Made by a program: the position numbers and the translations under genes | Part shown: piece after piece, positions 21,793-31,801 of the stretch | Layout of the letters: every line of letters begins with the position of its first letter | Numbering within the stretch: position 1 is the stretch's first letter | Assembly: GCA_934131005.1 (NCBI GenBank) | Contig: CAKOYV010000012.1 | Coordinates: 1-38,543 of the forward strand | Reading direction: 5' to 3' | Length of the DNA stretch: 38,543 nt | Origin: an uncultured Bacilli bacterium | GTDB taxonomy: Bacteria > Bacillota_I > Bacilli_A > RF39 > UBA660 | Notes under the pieces: model-generated | The model's database searches: none | What the model was told of the DNA's origin: nothing | The model's input: the letters and a program-made list of their open reading frames with translations, nothing else

Positions 21793-23376
21793 ATGAATAA
21801 GATTTTAAAAAACAAAAAAGTCAAGAATAAAAAAAACACTAAAAATGATAGTTCTAGGACGATTAATGTTATAAAAAATTCTTTTTTTGGTGTTGTAAAT
21901 AAATTTGGTGTATTGATTTTACAATTTGTGTGTAGAACGATTTTTATTAGAGTTCTTGGTAGTGAATATTTGGGACTTAATGGTTTGTTTACAAATATTT
22001 TGACTATTTTGTCTTTTGCTGAATTAGGGCTTGGTAATGCTATTGTTTATAATATGTACAAGCCTCTTGCTAATAAGGATACAGAAGAAGTTAGTAGATT
22101 ATTGAAACTATATCGTAAGTGCTATAATTTAATTGCTTTATTTATTTTTGGAGCTGGTATGTTGTGTATTCCTTTTTTAGGAACTTTAATTGGCAAAACT
22201 CCTAATATAAAAGAAAGTATCTATTTAATATATATATTATTTTTGTTGCAGTCAATAACATCTTACTTTTTGACTTATAGAAGATCTTTGATTTCTGCTG
22301 ACCAAAAGGATTATTTGTGTTCTAATGCTGATTTATTTTCAGAAATTGTTGCAAGTATTTTAAAAATCTTTGTTTTATTATTTCTTAAGAATTACATATT
22401 ATTTTTATTGATTCAAATTTCTAGAAATTTAATTGCTAATGGTGTTTTATTCATTCAAAGTAAGAAAATGTATCCTGATATTGATGAGAATGCTGTTAGT
22501 GAGTTATCTTCAGATAAAAAGAAGAGTATTTTTAAAAATGTTAGGGATTTGATGCTGTATAAAATTAGTTCTACTATTAATACTGGTACAGATAATATTA
22601 TTATTACAAAGCTTGTTAATTTATCTACTGTTGGTATTGCTTCTAATTATTCACTGCTTATTGGTGCTGTTAATCAAATATTGCTTAAAATTATGACTAG
22701 TTTTACAGCAGGAATTGGTAATCTTAATGCTAAGGATAGTGTTGAAAATAGAGAGAAAGTATTTTATATTTTAACATTTATAGTTACGTGGATATATGGT
22801 TTTTGTGGAATTATGTTAGTAGTATTTTTGAATCCTTTTGTTAAATTTTGGATTGGTGCTAAATATGTTTTGAGTCCAGTTGTTGTATTGGCATTGATGT
22901 TAGAATTTTATATTAGTGGTATTCAATATGCGGGATATAATTATGCTATTACGACGGGGTTATTTAAAAAAGCTAAATGGGGAGCTTTTTCATCTTCTAT
23001 ATTAAATATTATTTTATCAATTATTTTAGGATATAAATGGGGAATATTTGGTATATTTTTAGCTACTGGATTAGCTAGAATTTGTTCACAAACATGGTTG
23101 GATCCTTATTTAGTTTTTAAGTATGAGTTTAAAAAATCATCTATTCCATATTTTAAAAAGATGATAAGAAATTTTATCTTTGTTGTTGGTAATTTGACTG
23201 TTTGTTATTTGATTTTTAGTAGTGTAGTTAAAGCTAATCTAATTTCAATAATTTTATGGGCAGTTGTTTGTTGTGTTCTTTGTAATGTTATATTTATATT
23301 ATTATTCTTTAAAACTTGGGAATTTAAGGATATGGTTGGAAGGATTAAATTTATAGTTAATAAAAATGAAGGGTAG
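21793..23376 (+). CDS. Wzx-type polysaccharide flippase (MATE/MOP superfamily)
   Basis: 527 aa from ATG 21793; ribosome site TGAGGGAT occupies the positions of the alternative upstream TTG start. About 12-14 membrane helices. Near the start, IRVLGSEYLGLNGLFTNILTILSFAELGLGNAI resembles polysaccharide biosynthesis flippases (PST/Wzx group), which carry undecaprenyl-diphosphate-linked repeat units outward. A short basic segment rich in Lys and Asn precedes the first helix. Together with the ligase/polymerase-like fusion at 29212 it implies a Wzy-dependent export route for the polymer of this cluster. Confidence 0.9.
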   Translation: MNKILKNKKVKNKKNTKNDSSRTINVIKNSFFGVVNKFGVLILQFVCRTIFIRVLGSEYLGLNGLFTNILTILSFAELGLGNAIVYNMYKPLANKDTEEVSRLLKLYRKCYNLIALFIFGAGMLCIPFLGTLIGKTPNIKESIYLIYILFLLQSITSYFLTYRRSLISADQKDYLCSNADLFSEIVASILKIFVLLFLKNYILFLLIQISRNLIANGVLFIQSKKMYPDIDENAVSELSSDKKKSIFKNVRDLMLYKISSTINTGTDNIIITKLVNLSTVGIASNYSLLIGAVNQILLKIMTSFTAGIGNLNAKDSVENREKVFYILTFIVTWIYGFCGIMLVVFLNPFVKFWIGAKYVLSPVVVLALMLEFYISGIQYAGYNYAITTGLFKKAKWGAFSSSILNIILSIILGYKWGIFGIFLATGLARICSQTWLDPYLVFKYEFKKSSIPYFKKMIRNFIFVVGNLTVCYLIFSSVVKANLISIILWAVVCCVLCNVIFILLFFKTWEFKDMVGRIKFIVNKNEG

Positions 23377-23387
23377 TTAGTGATAAT

Positions 23388-24404
23388 ATGGAAAAAAGAG
23401 TTAGTGTTGTTATACCGGTTTATAATGCTTCTATGTATTTAGAAAGATGTATTTTAGGACTTATTAATCAAACTTATAAGAATATAGAATTGATTTTTAT
23501 TAATGACGGATCTAGTGATAATAGTTTGGAGATTCTTTATAAATATAAGAAGAAAGATAAAAGAATTATAGTTATTGATAAAGAAAATACTGGGGCTAGT
23601 GATTCTAGAAATATTGGAATAGAGCGTTGTAGTGGTGATTATATCTGTTTTTGTGATAGTGATGATGTATATGCTAATAATTATATAGAAGTGATGTATA
23701 AAGCTATGATGAAACATAAGGTTTCAGTTGTAAAATGTAATTATAGTGTTTATGATAAAGATGATAAATTAATAAGCAAATCAGATATTAGTGATATATC
23801 AAATCGACTTTACGATAATGAGAAAATAAAAAAAGAGATAATACCTAAATGTTTGGCTGGAGAAATTCCTTGTTTTTCATATCTACTTATGATAGATAGA
23901 AACGCTCTTAATGTAAAATATCCTACGGATATTGCTATGATGGAAGACGTTGTTTTCTATATTAGGTTACTTTTGGATACTTCTAGTTTTTATGTAATAG
24001 ATGATTGCTTATATAAAATAACTTTTAATGAACAGGGAGTTACAAATAATTATCACAATTATAAAAGAAATATTTTAAATGTTATAGATGTTAATGATTA
24101 TATTAAGAGTGAGCTTGATAAATTTGGACTTTCGACTGAGGAAAATTGTCAAAAGCTTAATATTAATCATTTGAATGCTATTAGTGATTTTATTTATAAA
24201 TATTATTTATATGGAGATTCTGATATTATAGATTTTTGTCGTGATATTAGGACAGATAAGCTTGTTGATATAATTAAAAATACTGATTTATCAAAAATAA
24301 ATTTACAAAGAAAACTGCTTCTTAGGTTGTTATTAAAAAAGAAATATGTTATATTTAGAATATATTGTTTTAGTAGAAATTTAATTAGGAAAGTAGCTAG
24401 GTAG
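23388..24404 (+). CDS. GT2 family glycosyltransferase
   Basis: 338 aa, soluble. VSVVIPVYNASMYLERCI, FINDGSSDNSLEIL, and FCDSDDVY as the DxD metal site: a standard GT-A fold in the first ~110 residues, followed by a ~200-residue helical C-terminal part ending in a basic, hydrophobic segment that may touch the membrane. It probably adds one sugar to the lipid-linked repeat unit on the cytoplasmic side. Donor and linkage cannot be predicted. The ribosome site is weak (TTAGTGAT). Confidence 0.92.
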   Translation: MEKRVSVVIPVYNASMYLERCILGLINQTYKNIELIFINDGSSDNSLEILYKYKKKDKRIIVIDKENTGASDSRNIGIERCSGDYICFCDSDDVYANNYIEVMYKAMMKHKVSVVKCNYSVYDKDDKLISKSDISDISNRLYDNEKIKKEIIPKCLAGEIPCFSYLLMIDRNALNVKYPTDIAMMEDVVFYIRLLLDTSSFYVIDDCLYKITFNEQGVTNNYHNYKRNILNVIDVNDYIKSELDKFGLSTEENCQKLNINHLNAISDFIYKYYLYGDSDIIDFCRDIRTDKLVDIIKNTDLSKINLQRKLLLRLLLKKKYVIFRIYCFSRNLIRKVAR

Positions 24405-24409
24405 ATATT

Positions 24410-26113
24410 ATGAAAGTAAAAAAAATGTTTAACAGACTCGATAAGAATTATTGGTATATTTTGGGGATTGTTTTATTTATTATTTTGCCTCAGATTTCAA
24501 ATAATATGATATTAGGTAATGATCTTTACTATCATATTTCTAATTTGTATGCCATGAATGATAATTTGTCTATTAAACATTTTGTTTTATTTCCACAAAA
24601 AGTTTTACCAGTTATTGCTAATAATTTGGGGTATGGCTCAGGCATTTTTTATCCTAAATTAGCTCATATTATTTTGGTTTATATTTATCAAGTATATGAA
24701 CATTTAGGGATTAGTAATATGATGTATACAGTTAAAACTTTTTATTTTTTTATTATTTTATTATCTGGTATTTTTATGTATGTTTATGTAAAAAGTGCTT
24801 TTGGTAGAAAAAATATGGCTTTGCTTGCTAGTGCATTTTACATTACATATCCCTATTTTTGTGTTGATTTATTTTATAGAAATGCTTTAGCCGAGTGTAT
24901 GATGTTTGTTTTTATTCCAATTGTTTTTTTAGGACTGCATTACTTGATGGAGAGAGATTTAAAAAAATTTATAATTCTTTTTATTATAGGTTTTGTTGGT
25001 GCAGTTAATTCTCATTTAGTATTATCGGTTTATTTGGCAGGTTTTGTTGTTATATTTGCACTTATTAATTATAAAAAAATATTTACATTAGATAGAATTA
25101 AGGTTGCTATAATTGCCTGTGTTTTTATTTTGATATTTATTTTTCCATTTATACTTCCACTACTTGAGCATAAAATTTTTGGTAATTACGTAGTGTTTGA
25201 AGATGGTATTATGTTTAGTTTGGAAACTGTTAATTCTTCTAGGCGATCACTAAGAAATTTATTTAGTTATGGAAATTATAATACACTCAGTTATTTGGCA
25301 GTTATATTTTCTTTTTTAGCACTTATTAATTATAAAAAAACTGTATTTAAAGATAGAAAAAAAATATTAATTGCTTTTACACTTATTTCTTGTATTTGTC
25401 TTCTTTTAACATTAAATTTTATTGATTGGAAATGGGTGCCTAAGTTTATGCTAAGTATTCAATTTTCGTGGAGATTATATTTGTTTTTTATGTTCTTTAT
25501 ATCTATTTTAGGTGCTTCTGTGATTGATTTGTTTAAAGGGGAAATGCAAAAGGTTATTATTTTGTTTTCAATTGTATTATTATTATTTAATTATAATTAT
25601 GTGGAAAATCCAAAAATTTATGGTAGAAATCTTGGGTATTTACATCAGAATAATATTGATATATCTTTTTGGGGTGCTGGTTGGCAAAGTGAATATTATC
25701 CTATAGCTAGTTATAGAAATAAAGATTATATAGATAAGTTAAGTGATAAGTCTGTTAGTGTTAAGAGGGGAAAATGTGAAATATCTTCTGTAAAAAGTAG
25801 GACTCCTTATTTGGAATTTGATATAAAAAATAATAATACTGGTTGTGTAGTTGAAGTTCCAAGACTTTATTATTTAGGGTATGATATTTATATTAATAAT
25901 AAAAAAATTAATTACTTTGAGAATAAGAATGGTTTAATAGAATTTAAAACTAGTAAAGGTGGTAAAGTTAAAATTAGTTATAATGGTACTATTTTATATA
26001 AGATTAGTTTATTTATTGTTTGGATAACTATATTAATTTTAATTGTTTATAAAGTAAAAATAGAAGGGAAGAAGAAAAATGAGAAAAATATTAATAACAA
26101 TACCAACGCTTAA
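24410..26113 (+). CDS. GT-C-like integral membrane protein (PTPS-related / YfhO-like)
   Basis: 567 aa with about ten to twelve helices and a C-terminal outside domain closed by a last helix. The first outer loop, ILGNDLYYHISN, has the Asp...His pattern of GT-C enzymes, and the overall layout fits the family annotated as '6-pyruvoyl-tetrahydropterin synthase-related membrane protein' (a misleading family name). It would transfer a sugar from a polyprenyl-phosphate donor on the outer face. Its end overlaps the next gene by 35 bases. No dedicated GtcA or GT2 adjoins it, so it may share donors made by the flanking modules. Confidence 0.75.
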   Translation: MKVKKMFNRLDKNYWYILGIVLFIILPQISNNMILGNDLYYHISNLYAMNDNLSIKHFVLFPQKVLPVIANNLGYGSGIFYPKLAHIILVYIYQVYEHLGISNMMYTVKTFYFFIILLSGIFMYVYVKSAFGRKNMALLASAFYITYPYFCVDLFYRNALAECMMFVFIPIVFLGLHYLMERDLKKFIILFIIGFVGAVNSHLVLSVYLAGFVVIFALINYKKIFTLDRIKVAIIACVFILIFIFPFILPLLEHKIFGNYVVFEDGIMFSLETVNSSRRSLRNLFSYGNYNTLSYLAVIFSFLALINYKKTVFKDRKKILIAFTLISCICLLLTLNFIDWKWVPKFMLSIQFSWRLYLFFMFFISILGASVIDLFKGEMQKVIILFSIVLLLFNYNYVENPKIYGRNLGYLHQNNIDISFWGAGWQSEYYPIASYRNKDYIDKLSDKSVSVKRGKCEISSVKSRTPYLEFDIKNNNTGCVVEVPRLYYLGYDIYINNKKINYFENKNGLIEFKTSKGGKVKISYNGTILYKISLFIVWITILILIVYKVKIEGKKKNEKNINNNTNA

Positions 26114-27257
26114 TTCTGGAGGGGTTGAAGTTTCTTTAGTCAGATTTATTAATGAATTATCTCGTGATAAAGATAATAAAATTACTTTACTTATGTTAAA
26201 AAGGGAAGGTCTTTATTTGGATAGTATACCAGATAGTGTGGAGATAATAGAAGTTTCTTATGATGATAGGATGTATAGTTATAATAATAAATTTAGTGAT
26301 ATTAAAAATATTAAGGGAATAAGTAGAAAAATAAAGTTTTTCAATTATAGGATGAAATTAAAAAATAAGTTAGCTAGAAATGATTGGGAGGGGTATTATA
26401 AAATTATTTTAGAGCATGTTAATAATATTTCTTCTGAGTATGATATTGCTATTGATTGGCATGGATATGGTCACTTTGTTAGTGCTTTAACTGCTAGTTG
26501 TGTTAATGCTAAAAAAAGGGCTATGTGGATACATGATGAGAAAAATGAATGGCTTAGTAAGGTTGATTGCTGGTTAGATTGTTATGATAAAATATTTTGT
26601 GTTGGTAAAGCTTGCCTTAATAATGCACTTGGAAATAGTGAGAAGTTAAAAGATAAATTAGAAGTTTTTTATAATATGACAGATTATTTAAATGTTAGGA
26701 AAAAGGCTGATGCCAAAATGGATTTTAAATATGACAGCGATAAATTAAATATAGTTACTGTTGGAAGGCTTGAGTGGCAAAAAGCTTATGATGTTGCAAT
26801 AGAGACGGCAGAAATATTAAAAAGCAGGAATGTTAATTTTTGTTGGTATGCTATTGGAGGTGGCTCATTAGAAGAAGAGTTAAAAAATATGGTTTTAGAG
26901 AAAAAATTGGAGGATAATTTTAAGTTTTTGGGAATTGTTAGTAATCCATTTCCATATGTAAAAAATGCTTCTTTGTATGTTTTATCTTCTAGACATGAAG
27001 GATATTGTTTAGCTACTTTAGAAGCCAAAATATTAGGAAGTGTTATAATTGCTACTGATATTGAAAGTAATAGAGAACAAATAACAGATGGAGAAAATGG
27101 CTTTTTATGTGAATTGTCACCTGAAGTATTTGCTGATAAAATAATAGAGGTTAGTAGTAATAAAAAATTGATGGAGCATGTTAAACATAATTTGGAATTA
27201 GAAAATTTTGATTATAGTAGTGAGTTTAATAAACTTTATAATTTAATGGAGGAATAA
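26079..27257 (+). CDS. GT4 family glycosyltransferase
   Basis: 392 aa; ribosome site GAAGGGAAG lies inside the preceding gene. N-terminal PTLNSGGVEVSLVRFI is the glycine-rich donor-domain start, AMWIHDEKNEW lies mid-protein, and the C-terminal GT-B half contains TVGRLEWQKAYDVAIETAE, then SSRHEGYCLATLEAKILG, the E-x7-E donor-binding motif of GT4 enzymes. A retaining transferase acting on the cytoplasmic lipid-linked intermediate is likely. Sugar specificity unknown. Confidence 0.93.
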   Translation: MRKILITIPTLNSGGVEVSLVRFINELSRDKDNKITLLMLKREGLYLDSIPDSVEIIEVSYDDRMYSYNNKFSDIKNIKGISRKIKFFNYRMKLKNKLARNDWEGYYKIILEHVNNISSEYDIAIDWHGYGHFVSALTASCVNAKKRAMWIHDEKNEWLSKVDCWLDCYDKIFCVGKACLNNALGNSEKLKDKLEVFYNMTDYLNVRKKADAKMDFKYDSDKLNIVTVGRLEWQKAYDVAIETAEILKSRNVNFCWYAIGGGSLEEELKNMVLEKKLEDNFKFLGIVSNPFPYVKNASLYVLSSRHEGYCLATLEAKILGSVIIATDIESNREQITDGENGFLCELSPEVFADKIIEVSSNKKLMEHVKHNLELENFDYSSEFNKLYNLMEE

Positions 27258-27258
27258 T

Positions 27259-28116
27259 ATGATTACAGTTTTTACCCCAAGTTATAATAGGGAAGTTGAG
27301 TTGGAGAAGTTATATAAATCTTTGTTAAAACAAGATATTGATGATTTTGAGTGGCTTATAGTTGATGATGGTTCAACGGATAATACTAAATCTTATATAA
27401 ATAAAATAAAGAAGGCTAATAAAATAAAGATAAATTATGTTTATAAAGAAAATGGTGGTAAGCAATCGGCTTATAATGTTGGTCTTGATTCGGCAAAGGG
27501 AGATATATTTCTTTGTATAGATTCTGATGATATTTTAAAAGATAATGTTTTGGGGATGATTAAAAAAGATTTTGATGATATAGGTGATAATAATATTTGT
27601 GGAGTTATGTACTTGCAAAGTTATATTAGTGCTAAAGATAAAATTATAGGATCAAAATTTCCCAAAGATGATATGATTATTTCTTATTATGATGTGTATA
27701 ACAAATATAAAGTTACTGGGGATAAGATGATTGTTTTTAAGACTGATGTTGCTCGTGAATATTATTTTCCTATTATTGATGGAGAAAAATTTATACCTGA
27801 GGCGTTGATTTTTAATAGGGTTTCTTTGAAATATAAATTTTTATGTCGAAATGTTGTTGTTGCTAGTAAGGAATATTTAGAAGGAGGATATTCTAGTAAA
27901 TATTTTTCTTTAGTTAAAAGAAATCCTTTGGGTAATTCTTTATATTATTTAGAGTTATATAATTTTTCACAATCACTTTATAATATTTATGGTTATATTT
28001 TGTTTAGTATTTATGGTAAGAAGAGGCTTAGGAATATGTTGAAGGAACATCCGGCTAAGGTTATGATAATTTTAATGTATATTCCAGTTTGGGTTTTGTC
28101 ACTGATTAGGAGGTAA
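27259..28116 (+). CDS. GT2 family glycosyltransferase
   Basis: 285 aa; GGAGGAAT precedes the ATG one base after the previous stop. FTPSYNREVELEKLYKSL, LIVDDGSTDNTKSYI, GGKQSAYNVGL and CIDSDDIL place it in the GT-A fold. A C-terminal hydrophobic segment (~residues 262-282) with flanking basic residues suggests peripheral membrane attachment. The KENGGKQSA segment is typical of a GT2 subgroup common in Firmicutes capsule and teichoic-acid-like clusters. Confidence 0.93.
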   Translation: MITVFTPSYNREVELEKLYKSLLKQDIDDFEWLIVDDGSTDNTKSYINKIKKANKIKINYVYKENGGKQSAYNVGLDSAKGDIFLCIDSDDILKDNVLGMIKKDFDDIGDNNICGVMYLQSYISAKDKIIGSKFPKDDMIISYYDVYNKYKVTGDKMIVFKTDVAREYYFPIIDGEKFIPEALIFNRVSLKYKFLCRNVVVASKEYLEGGYSSKYFSLVKRNPLGNSLYYLELYNFSQSLYNIYGYILFSIYGKKRLRNMLKEHPAKVMIILMYIPVWVLSLIRR

Positions 28117-28119
28117 CTT

Positions 28120-29199
28120 ATGAAAAAATTGTTGATTTTTGGTTATACTATGGATATGGGAGGGGCTGAGAAGGCTCTTCTTGATACAATTAAATATTTG
28201 AGTAAGAAGGTATCAATAGATTTATATCTTTTAGAAGCTAAGGGAGTTTTAATGAAGGAAATTCCTGATAATGTTAATGTTTATGAAATGAAAAAAAATA
28301 AATTTTGGTACTTATTTTTTAGATTTATTCCAATCTTTAGAAAAAGATATATTAATAAAATTTTCCAGAAAGGTAATTATGAGTATGTTTTTGGTTATAT
28401 GGAAGGTAGATGTGCTACTTGGGTTAGTGATATAGATTGTGATAAGGTAAAAAAATATGCTTGGATACATAATGATGTGTTTAAGTTTGATATTGGTATA
28501 TCTGATAGAGAAATTAAAAAAAGCTATAATAATTTAGATAAAATAATATGCGTTTCTGGGGATGCTAAAGAAAATTTTTGTAAAAAATATGGTATAGATA
28601 AAGAAAAAGTTTTAATTATTTATAATTATATAAATGAAGAAGAAATAATAAAGAAATCTTCTGAGTTTGAGGTTAATAACGATGTTTTTACTTTTGTTAA
28701 TGTTGCTAAGATGAGGGATCAAAAAAGGCAAGATAGGTTAGTGGAAGCAGGTCGTATTTTAAAGAATAGGGGATACAAATTTAAAATACAGTTAGTTGGA
28801 GATGGACCTAACCTTGATAAAATTAAAAATATGGTTTATAATAATAAATTAGAAGATGTAATAGAGATATTGGGATTGCAGACTAATCCTTATCCGTATA
28901 TAAAAAATGCCGATTGTTTTGTTCTTACTAGCGATATGGAAGGATATGGAATTGTAATAAAAGAAGCATTACTTTTAGGAAAAAGAATTATTACTACTGA
29001 TGTTGTTGGACCTCGTGAAATATTGCATAATGGGGAATATGGAGTAATAGTTCCAATACAATTAGAAAAAATAGTTGATGCTATGGAGGATATGCTTGTT
29101 AATCCAGATAATTATAGTGAACTTGATAAAAGAGTTGCATCTTATAAGGGAGATAATGATATTATCAAAAAAGAAACTTTTAAATTATTAGATTTGTAG
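28120..29199 (+). CDS. GT4 family glycosyltransferase
   Basis: 359 aa; strong ribosome site TTAGGAGGT. GYTMDMGGAEKALLDTI at the N-terminus, AWIHND in the middle, NVAKMRDQKRQDRLVEA opening the C-terminal half, and LTSDMEGYGIVIKEALLLGK with the E-x7-E motif. GT-B fold, retaining, cytoplasmic. It resembles the gene at 26079 in motif layout, so the two may have arisen by duplication and divergence, or act on successive residues of the same unit. Confidence 0.93.
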   Translation: MKKLLIFGYTMDMGGAEKALLDTIKYLSKKVSIDLYLLEAKGVLMKEIPDNVNVYEMKKNKFWYLFFRFIPIFRKRYINKIFQKGNYEYVFGYMEGRCATWVSDIDCDKVKKYAWIHNDVFKFDIGISDREIKKSYNNLDKIICVSGDAKENFCKKYGIDKEKVLIIYNYINEEEIIKKSSEFEVNNDVFTFVNVAKMRDQKRQDRLVEAGRILKNRGYKFKIQLVGDGPNLDKIKNMVYNNKLEDVIEILGLQTNPYPYIKNADCFVLTSDMEGYGIVIKEALLLGKRIITTDVVGPREILHNGEYGVIVPIQLEKIVDAMEDMLVNPDNYSELDKRVASYKGDNDIIKKETFKLLDL

Positions 29200-29211
29200 A
29201 GGGAGTATCAA

Positions 29212-31779
29212 ATGAGTAGAGAAAAGCAACAGAAAATATTAAAAATAATATTAATATTTGTTTTATTACAGCCTATTTTGGATATATTATCTAGAATGGC
29301 TATTTTGGGGTATATCCCAAATATTTCAACTTATGTAAAGCCACTATTTGTGTTTGGATTTAGTGGATATTTATTGTTTTGTTATAGTCCTATTAAGAAA
29401 AGATGGTTAATATATATAGGTTTGTTTATTTTGCTAGCTATTTGTCATTTATTTTTATTGGCTGGATTATTAGTGGATACATCGACAATTTTACATGAAC
29501 TTAGATTTATGATTAATATTGCATATATGATAGCATTATTTATTGGTTTATTTACTTTTTGGTATCATACTGATGATAATGATAAAGAGGAAGTTTTTAG
29601 AAAAATTAAAAATACTTTGTTTTATACTTTTATGTTATATTTTTCTTTATATTTAGTATCAGTATTAACTGGTACTTCTGGAATGACTTATGAATATTCA
29701 GATAAATATAAATTAGGATATAAGGGATGGAATGATTCTGGGCAGATATTAGGACATGCTTTTTCAGTTCTATTTCCAATTGTTTTGTATGGAATATTAA
29801 AGCCAAAAAATAGAAAAATAATTAGAACTATATTTATGATTTTAGCATTAGTAGTTGTTTCGTTACTTGGTACAAAAGTGCCATATTTTATAACTATTAT
29901 GGTGTTAATTTTATATTTAATAATAGTGTTATTTATTAAATTTTTTAACAAGGAATTTGAAAGAAATTGGTTTAATATATGTTTAGTTTTTTTATCAATT
30001 ATTGTACTTGTTTTGACTTATAAGTATACTCCGGTTGCTTATAATACTGATATTAATGATAAGAATGCTATGATTGAATTATCTAAGTATGATCTTAATT
30101 CTATTAGTGGTAAGAAGAAGAAGAAATCTTATAAAGAAGTTGTTGAAAAGCATAAGGGTGCTAATATTAGTGATTTCAAACAATATTATATTTGGACACA
30201 AGATGCAAGTTCTTATTTAGAAAGTTTATTTTATGCTGGAAAAGTTCATCCATCTAATACGAGAGGTAAGCAATTCTTTTATTCTTATAAATTATTTTCG
30301 CTTGCTGATTATAGATATAAGTTATTTGGAGTAGGATATTTAAATCAAGATGCATTATTGGCAATTGAAAGTGATTTCTTTATGGCAATTTTTGATTTTG
30401 GGATTTTAGGATTTTTATTATTCTTGTTTATTCCTATAAAAGAATTTATTAAAGCTTTGATGTTTATTGTAAAGAATTTGAAAAGAGTAGATTTAGAGAC
30501 ATATATGTTATTTATGGGGCTTGGAATATTCTTTTGTATAAGTATTTATGCAGGATATACGTATATTTATACTAATTTTTCAATATTTTTAGTGTTGCTC
30601 ATTGTTATGCTTAAGTTAAAGATTGATATTATTTGTATTGATGATAAAAAGAGTATAAAGTCAATTAGCTTTTTAGGGCTACATCTTGGATATGGTGGAA
30701 TAGAGAGTTCTATTATTAATGCTGCTAATGCATTATCTAAAAAATATGATGTAGAAATAATATCTTTTTATAAATTAGCTGAAGATCAAAATAAGAATGT
30801 TAATAGTAAGGTTAAAATTAAATATTTATATAATGGTGGTCCTAATCTTGATAAAATTACTTTGTATAGAAATAATAAGCAAGTTTTAAGATTATTTGGT
30901 GAGTTAGTAAAAGCTTTATGGATTTTGCTATTAAAACGTATACTTGTTATTAGAGAAATTAGGCGTTGTAGGAGTGATGCGATTGTTTCTACTAGAGTAG
31001 AGTTTAATTTGTTGCTTGATAATTTTGGAAGAGAGAGTACTTTAAAAATAGCACAGGAACATTGTTATCATAATGATAATAAAAAGTATATCAATAAAAT
31101 TAAGAGCTATCATAATTTAGATTATTTGTGTGCTTTGACAACTACTTTAAAAGCTGATTATAAGCGTTTCTTAGAGAATAGTCATAGTAGGGTTAAGGTT
31201 GTTCTTCTTCCTAATATGCTTGTTTCTTTACCTAAGAAGAAAAGTCCTTGTAACAAGAAAAATTTAATTACTGTTAGTAGACTTGATTATGGAAAACGTA
31301 ATGATGAGATAATAGAGATGTTTTCTAAAATTGATGATAAAGATGCTAAGCTATATATTATAGGTGATGGGGAAGAGTATGAGCGATTAGAAAAATTAAT
31401 TGCTGATTTAAAACTTGAGGATAGAGTTAAGTTATTAGGTTATATGTCTCATAAAGATATGGAAAAATATTTGTTTGATTCTTCTATCTTTTTGATGGCA
31501 TCTGTTACAGAAGGACTTCCTATGGTATTACTTGAGGCTATGAGTTATGGTATTCCTTGTATTGCTTATAAGACAGCGTCTGGCACTTCAGATATTATAG
31601 ATAATGAATATAATGGTTATATTATAGAAAATAGAGATAGTGATGAATACATAAAAGATATCAATACTCTTCTTGATAATGATAAGTTGAGAATGAAATA
31701 TAGTAAAAATGCAATTTTAACTTCTAAAAAGTTTTATAAAGATGAAGTTGTTAAAATGTGGGAAAAATTATTAAAATAA
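29212..31779 (+). CDS. Fusion: O-antigen ligase/polymerase-like membrane domain + GT4 glycosyltransferase
   Basis: 855 aa; ribosome site GAGGGAG. Residues ~1-475 are a polytopic membrane domain of about 10-12 helices with a large outer loop (~residues 275-375), the layout of O-antigen ligases and Wzy polymerases. Residues ~485-855 are a complete GT4: LGLHLGYGGIESSIINAAN, TVSRLDYGKRNDEIIEMFSKI and MASVTEGLPMVLLEAMSYG with the E-x7-E motif. No stop or frameshift separates the parts, so it is one continuous polypeptide. A cytoplasmic transferase tethered to an outer-face polymerase or ligase would couple unit completion with polymerisation. The membrane half is assigned by topology, not by a sharp motif. 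Confidence 0.82.
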   Translation: MSREKQQKILKIILIFVLLQPILDILSRMAILGYIPNISTYVKPLFVFGFSGYLLFCYSPIKKRWLIYIGLFILLAICHLFLLAGLLVDTSTILHELRFMINIAYMIALFIGLFTFWYHTDDNDKEEVFRKIKNTLFYTFMLYFSLYLVSVLTGTSGMTYEYSDKYKLGYKGWNDSGQILGHAFSVLFPIVLYGILKPKNRKIIRTIFMILALVVVSLLGTKVPYFITIMVLILYLIIVLFIKFFNKEFERNWFNICLVFLSIIVLVLTYKYTPVAYNTDINDKNAMIELSKYDLNSISGKKKKKSYKEVVEKHKGANISDFKQYYIWTQDASSYLESLFYAGKVHPSNTRGKQFFYSYKLFSLADYRYKLFGVGYLNQDALLAIESDFFMAIFDFGILGFLLFLFIPIKEFIKALMFIVKNLKRVDLETYMLFMGLGIFFCISIYAGYTYIYTNFSIFLVLLIVMLKLKIDIICIDDKKSIKSISFLGLHLGYGGIESSIINAANALSKKYDVEIISFYKLAEDQNKNVNSKVKIKYLYNGGPNLDKITLYRNNKQVLRLFGELVKALWILLLKRILVIREIRRCRSDAIVSTRVEFNLLLDNFGRESTLKIAQEHCYHNDNKKYINKIKSYHNLDYLCALTTTLKADYKRFLENSHSRVKVVLLPNMLVSLPKKKSPCNKKNLITVSRLDYGKRNDEIIEMFSKIDDKDAKLYIIGDGEEYERLEKLIADLKLEDRVKLLGYMSHKDMEKYLFDSSIFLMASVTEGLPMVLLEAMSYGIPCIAYKTASGTSDIIDNEYNGYIIENRDSDEYIKDINTLLDNDKLRMKYSKNAILTSKKFYKDEVVKMWEKLLK

Positions 31780-31801
31780 TTTAAGAAAGAGGTAGTGTTT
31801 T

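Noticed and set aside
29688..29951. Minus-strand frame within the ligase/GT4 fusion
   Set aside because: A shadow of the biased codon use of the + strand gene; no start context.
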